A DNA stretch of 64,000 bases, from NCBI GenBank assembly GCA_963758555.1, contig CAVWVW010000003.1, positions 62,001 through 126,000 of the forward strand, written 5' to 3'. Made by a program: the position numbers and the translations under genes. Shown here one piece after another: positions 60,882 to 64,000 of this stretch. The DNA comes from CAIUMH01 sp963758555 (lineage in GTDB: Bacteria; Actinomycetota; Acidimicrobiia; Acidimicrobiales; RAAP-2). Position 1 is the stretch's first letter. Each line of letters starts with the position of its first letter. Under the pieces are notes generated by a model. That model saw nothing but the letters and a program-made list of their open reading frames with translations. It was not told the origin of the DNA and made no database searches.

Positions 60882-61895
60882 TCACAGCGCTGCCCACACG
60901 CGTCGAAGCGAGCTGGTGCTCGCCACTCGGGAGAACCGCTCGCGGAGCACCGCGTTGCTCGCCATCTCGTCGTGGCTGGCCAAGGTCTCGACGAGCGCTC
61001 GGCCCAGGCTGTGGGGCTCCGCTTCGGGGAGGTGCACGTTGGGCTCGAACGTCGCCTCCCTGAGGCCTCCGGGTCCCGCAGTGACCACGCGTGCGCCCAC
61101 CGCCTGGGCCTCGAGGGGCACGAGCCCCATTCCTTCCGGCTGTGTGGCGACCGCCACCACGAGGTCGGCACCGGCGTAGAGCGCCATGAGCTCCGCTCGG
61201 TCTTCAACCGCGGGTAGCAGCGTCGCCCCCGAGGCTTGGATGGCGCCGCGCATGGCGAGGTGCTCCTCAGAGCCGCGCAAGAAGGGTGTGACGTAGTCGA
61301 GGAAGGTCGCCTTGTGGATCAAGCTCACCTCCTCGAGCGCCTTGACCACGACGTCAGGACCCTTCTTTCGCAGCAGCCGGTTCGGAAAGAGGATCCCGGC
61401 CCCCCCGTGGTGGTGGGCATCGAAGAACTCATCGTCAACGAAGGGGAGGGTCACGCACACCTGACCGTCGGCGAGCCCGAAGCGCGCTTCGATGTGGCGA
61501 GCGAGGCTGGCGCTGACCGCCGTCGAATGTCCGTGACGAAGCGCTTCGGCCACCGCTGCATCGTCGAGATCGCCATCCGCGCTCCAGGCGTTGGGGTAGT
61601 TGTGGAAGGTGTTGATCCGCAGACCCACCTCGGTCCTGTAGAGCGGGCGGTTGTTCACCTGAACGACGTCGGGAGCAAACGAGCGAAGTGCTCGCGGCAG
61701 CTCGCTCGGCGTCGCCACCTCGAGGACGTCGAGCGAGAGGTGGCGCTTGGCGGGGGCGTCCCTCGAGGTCAAGTCGACCAGGATCACCTCGTGGTGCTCG
61801 CTGAGCTCAAGCGCCCAGCCCTGGAGCAGCCGTTCAAGGCCTCCGGTCGGGCTCTGGATGGAGCACAGCTCGGTGCCCACCAGCGCGATGCGCAT
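60882..61895 (-). CDS. Family-4-type glycosyltransferase
   Basis: 337 aa with GT-B fold. The N-terminal motif MRIALVGTELCSIQSPTGGL is the acceptor domain's glycine loop; the donor domain has ILFPNRLLRKKGPDVVVKAL (sugar-nucleotide loop) and QPEGMGLVPLEAQAVGARVV, which holds the E-x7-E motif. It probably transfers a sugar from a nucleotide donor to an unknown acceptor. Start ATG at 61895 fits the family; the frame continues 39 bases upstream. It is divergent from gmd, with 279 bases between. Confidence 0.88.
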   Translation of the reverse strand: MRIALVGTELCSIQSPTGGLERLLQGWALELSEHHEVILVDLTSRDAPAKRHLSLDVLEVATPSELPRALRSFAPDVVQVNNRPLYRTEVGLRINTFHNYPNAWSADGDLDDAAVAEALRHGHSTAVSASLARHIEARFGLADGQVCVTLPFVDDEFFDAHHHGGAGILFPNRLLRKKGPDVVVKALEEVSLIHKATFLDYVTPFLRGSEEHLAMRGAIQASGATLLPAVEDRAELMALYAGADLVVAVATQPEGMGLVPLEAQAVGARVVTAGPGGLREATFEPNVHLPEAEPHSLGRALVETLASHDEMASNAVLRERFSRVASTSSLRRVWAAL

Positions 61896-62174
61896 GTGTC
61901 GTGCCTCTCCGCGTGGTGCGAGCCTCCAGAGCACCGGGCCGTGGTCGGATCGGTACCGTCGCTTGGCGGTCGCTCCCGCTTGGTCGGGTCCAGAGCGAGC
62001 CGACCTGTGGTGGGAGGTCGATCACGCTCTGGCGCGGGCTCGATGATAGGGCTCGCGACTGGACCGCCTCTGTGTCTGGGCACGAGAGGTGGTTCGGAGG
62101 AGGTGCACTAGCCTGGGTCCTCGTGCCGCGGGACGCGGCGAGCGGATCGAGCGCTCAGACGAGGGAGTCTGTTG
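61896..62174. promoter_or_regulatory. Divergent promoter region, glycosyltransferase / gmd
   Basis: 279 bases with no supported gene. For gmd, TAGCCT at 62109-62114 is a possible -10, giving a leader of about 55 bases that ends in GAGGGAG before the ATG. No clear -35 or operator stands out, and no riboswitch-like structure was recognised. Confidence 0.3.
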
Positions 62175-63146
62175 ATGGCAAAGCGAGCACTGATCACGGG
62201 CGTGACCGGCCAAGATGGCTCGTACCTCGCCGAGCTGCTCTTAGAGCAGGGCTACGAGGTCATCGGTGTCGTCCGTCGCTCAAGCACCGTGAACTTCGAG
62301 CGGATCGCTCACATCCAGGACCGTCTCACCTTGGTCTCCGGTGACCTGCTCGATGAGGTCTCCCTCATCCACATCCTGCGAGACCACAAGCCCGAAGAGG
62401 TCTACAACCTCGCTGCTCAGAGCTTCGTCCAGGCGTCGTTCACCCAGCCGGTGCTGACCGGAGAGACCACCGCGCTCGGTGTGACGAGGATCCTCGACGC
62501 CATCCGGACGGTCGATCCGGAGATTCGCTTCTACCAAGCGTCGTCGAGCGAGATGTTCGGCAAGGTGCGAGAGGTCCCGCAGGTCGAAGAGACGCCGTTC
62601 TACCCGCGGAGCCCCTACGGGGTGGCGAAGGTCTACGGCCACTGGATCACCGTGAACTACCGCGAGAGCTACGACCTGCACGCCTCCTCTGGCATCTTGT
62701 TCAACCACGAGTCGCCACGCCGCGGCCTCGAGTTCGTGACGCGCAAGGTCACCCACGGCGCAGCCAAGATCAAGCTGGGCCTCCAGGAGAAGCTGGCGCT
62801 CGGCAACCTCGATGCGAAGCGCGACTGGGGCTTCGCTGCTGACTACGTCAAGGCGATGTGGCTGATGCTCCAGCAAGACAAGCCAGACGACTTCGTCGTG
62901 GCGACCGGTGAGACCCATGAGGTGCGCGATCTGTGCGAGATCGCCTTCAAGGTGGTGGGCCTCGACTACCAGGATCACGTGGTGATCGATGAGCGGTTCT
63001 TGCGGCCTGCGGAGGTGGATCTGCTGGTTGGCGACGCCACCAAGGCCGTCGAGACCCTGGGCTGGCGACGAGAGGTCGACTTCACCCGCTTGATCGAGAT
63101 GATGGTCGAAGCGGACCTCGACCTGCTTCGCCACCAGGTCGGCTGA
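62175..63146 (+). CDS. gmd: GDP-mannose 4,6-dehydratase
   Basis: 323 aa SDR-type enzyme converting GDP-mannose to GDP-4-keto-6-deoxymannose, the entry to GDP-fucose, rhamnose or perosamine. Marks are ALITGVTGQDGSYLAELLLE (NADP site), VYNLAAQSFVQASFTQPVLT, YQASSSEMFGKVREVPQVEE (Ser/Glu site), FYPRSPYGVAKVYGHWITVN (Tyr-x3-Lys) and GILFNHESPRRGLEFVTRKV. The usual GMER/GDP-fucose gene is not within view. ATG at 62175 follows GAGGGAG. Confidence 0.95.
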   Translation: MAKRALITGVTGQDGSYLAELLLEQGYEVIGVVRRSSTVNFERIAHIQDRLTLVSGDLLDEVSLIHILRDHKPEEVYNLAAQSFVQASFTQPVLTGETTALGVTRILDAIRTVDPEIRFYQASSSEMFGKVREVPQVEETPFYPRSPYGVAKVYGHWITVNYRESYDLHASSGILFNHESPRRGLEFVTRKVTHGAAKIKLGLQEKLALGNLDAKRDWGFAADYVKAMWLMLQQDKPDDFVVATGETHEVRDLCEIAFKVVGLDYQDHVVIDERFLRPAEVDLLVGDATKAVETLGWRREVDFTRLIEMMVEADLDLLRHQVG

Positions 63147-63164
63147 GCTCGCTCACGACGAGCT

Positions 63165-63186
63165 GAGGCCTCCGAAAGGAGGCCTC
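63165..63186 (+). terminator. 9-bp GC-rich hairpin with GAAA loop after gmd
   Basis: GAGGCCTCC (63165-63173), loop GAAA (63174-63177) and GGAGGCCTC (63178-63186) form a perfect stem 18 bases after the gmd stop. No U-run follows (CTGTGGGGG), so if it terminates it does so by the U-poor hairpin type common in high-GC actinobacteria. It separates gmd from ccmA. Confidence 0.7.
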
Positions 63187-63215
63187 CTGTGGGGGCCGGT
63201 ACCATTGGAAGCCCC

Positions 63216-63902
63216 ATGGCACCTGCCATCTCCCTCCGTTCTGCCGTCGTCGTTGCCGGCAACTACCCCGTGCTCTCGGGGGTCGATCTCGACCTCGAGC
63301 ACGGTCAAGTCTGCGTGGTCCTGGGCGCCAACGGAGCAGGCAAGACCTCGCTGCTCAGGCTGCTCTCCGGCCTCGCCACGCTCACCGCCGGCACCGCCTC
63401 CGTGCTCGACTGCGCCCTCCCTGATGCCAGCCCAGATCTTCGTCGTCAGGTGGGGCTGCTGGGTCACGACGTCGGGCTGTGGGACGACCTCTATCCAGCT
63501 GAGAACCTCCGCTTCGCTCTTCGCGCCGCCCGGCAGGATCCCTCGTTGGCCGACCAGGCCCTTGAGCGGGTGGGCATCACAGGCAAGACGGCCAAGACCC
63601 AGCTCGGCTTGCTCTCGGAGGGACAGCGCCGTCGCGTCGGGCTGGCGCTGCTCATCGCGCGTCGTCCTCAGCTGTGGTTGCTCGACGAGCCGCACGCCGG
63701 GCTGGACGCTGCCACCAGGATCCTGCTCAACGAGCTCGTCGAGACCGCCGCGAGCGGAGGAGCCACGGTGGTCGCCACCAGCCACGAGCCCGAGCTCTCG
63801 GTGCCCATGGCTGACGTGGTCCTCACCATGCGAGGCGGCGCCGTGATCGACCAACGCCTCGGCGGGCGTCAACGACCAAGGGGCATCTCCGATGTGGCGT
63901 GA
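63216..63902 (+). CDS. ccmA: Heme exporter ABC ATP-binding protein
   Basis: 228 aa. Walker A VLGANGAGKTSLLRLLSGLA (residues 35-54), Q-loop VGLLGHDVGLWDDLYPAENL, signature LLSEGQRRRVGLALLIARRP and Walker B LWLLDEPHAGLDAATRI. This signature and the QRRR string fit CcmA of cytochrome c maturation, but close ABC relatives exist. The downstream gene starts inside its 3' end and resembles CcmB, which supports the call. TACCAT at 63200-63205 may be the -10. ATG at 63216 was chosen by homology. Confidence 0.85.
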   Translation: MAPAISLRSAVVVAGNYPVLSGVDLDLEHGQVCVVLGANGAGKTSLLRLLSGLATLTAGTASVLDCALPDASPDLRRQVGLLGHDVGLWDDLYPAENLRFALRAARQDPSLADQALERVGITGKTAKTQLGLLSEGQRRRVGLALLIARRPQLWLLDEPHAGLDAATRILLNELVETAASGGATVVATSHEPELSVPMADVVLTMRGGAVIDQRLGGRQRPRGISDVA

Positions 63903-64000
63903 TGCGTGGCTGGTGGCAAACCGAGACCTCAGGATCGAGGCGCGCTCGCGGGTGGCGATCTGGCAGGTCCTGCCGTTCGCGCTCTTGACGCTGCTGCTCT
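63892..64000 (+). CDS. ccmB: Heme exporter permease, N-terminal part only
   Basis: Only 36 codons are visible before the window ends. The peptide starts MWRDAWLVANRDLRIEARSR followed by a hydrophobic stretch with VLPFALLTLLL, which matches the CcmB N-terminus. The ATG at 63892 lies inside the ccmA 3' end (11-base overlap), as is common for ccmAB. It would form the membrane channel with CcmA for heme delivery to periplasmic cytochrome c maturation. Confidence 0.8.
   Translation, partial: MWRDAWLVANRDLRIEARSRVAIWQVLPFALLTLLL

Noticed and set aside
58966..61179. 737-aa plus-strand frame over TetR and glycoside hydrolase
   Set aside because: Both minus-strand genes have clear domains; this frame has only antisense-like composition.
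1..64000. CRISPR array, rRNA, tRNA, prophage or intact insertion sequence
   Set aside because: No spaced direct repeats, structural RNA signatures, phage structural genes or terminal repeats with a full transposase were found.

Overview
The window reads as chromosomal DNA from a high-GC actinobacterium, most likely a member of the Acidimicrobiia. This rests on several acyl-CoA dehydrogenases, an F420-type luciferase-like oxidoreductase, several sulfotransferases, a monomeric NADP isocitrate dehydrogenase, a ValS with no recognisable C-terminal arm, a GntR/YtrA-ABC operon and dense 4-base ATGA/GTGA gene overlaps. The lineage is an inference from gene content; no rRNA or other marker is present. 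I saw no tRNA, rRNA, CRISPR array, replication origin or intact insertion sequence.

Region 1 (1-9 kb, accessory). A minus-strand operon encodes a TerB-N/TerB-C protein, a BrxD-like (DUF2791) P-loop ATPase and an Lhr-type DEAD/DEAH helicase cut by the window edge. This trio is the best candidate for a poorly described DNA-processing or defence system. It is followed by a HAD hydrolase, two unknown proteins, a possible transposase remnant and an ArsR-SRPBCC-RibD/DHFR-like operon.

Region 2 (9-20.4 kb, sulfur and redox). It holds an Stf0 sulfotransferase divergent from a sulfatase, a PPOX-fold protein, a methyltransferase, a ferredoxin and a PfpI protease-like protein. Then comes a four-gene operon of sulfotransferase, AttH-like protein, cysD and cysNC, divergent from a TetR gene. 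It looks like a sulfation module with its own PAPS supply.

Region 3 (19.4-27 kb). An SDR/SRPBCC pair is divergent from an FAD amine-oxidase-like protein, DUF1365, a cyclopropane-synthase-like methyltransferase and an HTH protein with a B12-binding domain bearing the W-x9-EH signature of CarH-type photoreceptors. This is a probable light-controlled lipid-modification cluster. A DapB-like dehydrogenase and a second ArsR-SRPBCC operon follow.

Region 4 (27-45 kb). It has an MFS exporter, the phosphate operon pstS-pstCA(fusion)-pstB with a strong hairpin just inside pstCA, a paired acyl-CoA dehydrogenase operon, FkbM methyltransferase, another sulfotransferase, icd, a Gfo/Idh/MocA protein, an aquaporin-like channel, a 3-hydroxyacyl-CoA dehydrogenase, an extradiol dioxygenase, an HdeD-like membrane protein and an F420 oxidoreductase.

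Region 5 (45-64 kb). It has an esterase-DUF3293 fusion, valS and cysS sharing a very short bidirectional promoter, an acyl-CoA dehydrogenase, a GntR-ABC operon, a GAP-family membrane protein, a flippase fused to a probable pseudokinase, a low-molecular-weight phosphatase, TetR, a glycoside hydrolase, a glycosyltransferase, gmd and ccmA-ccmB.

Two general traits stand out. First, nine genes carry ten apparent single-base frame breaks, including pstB. No nonsense-only pseudogene was seen, so most are probably sequence errors. Second, several genes have a -35/-10 pair whose predicted start of transcription is the start codon itself, which suggests common leaderless transcripts.
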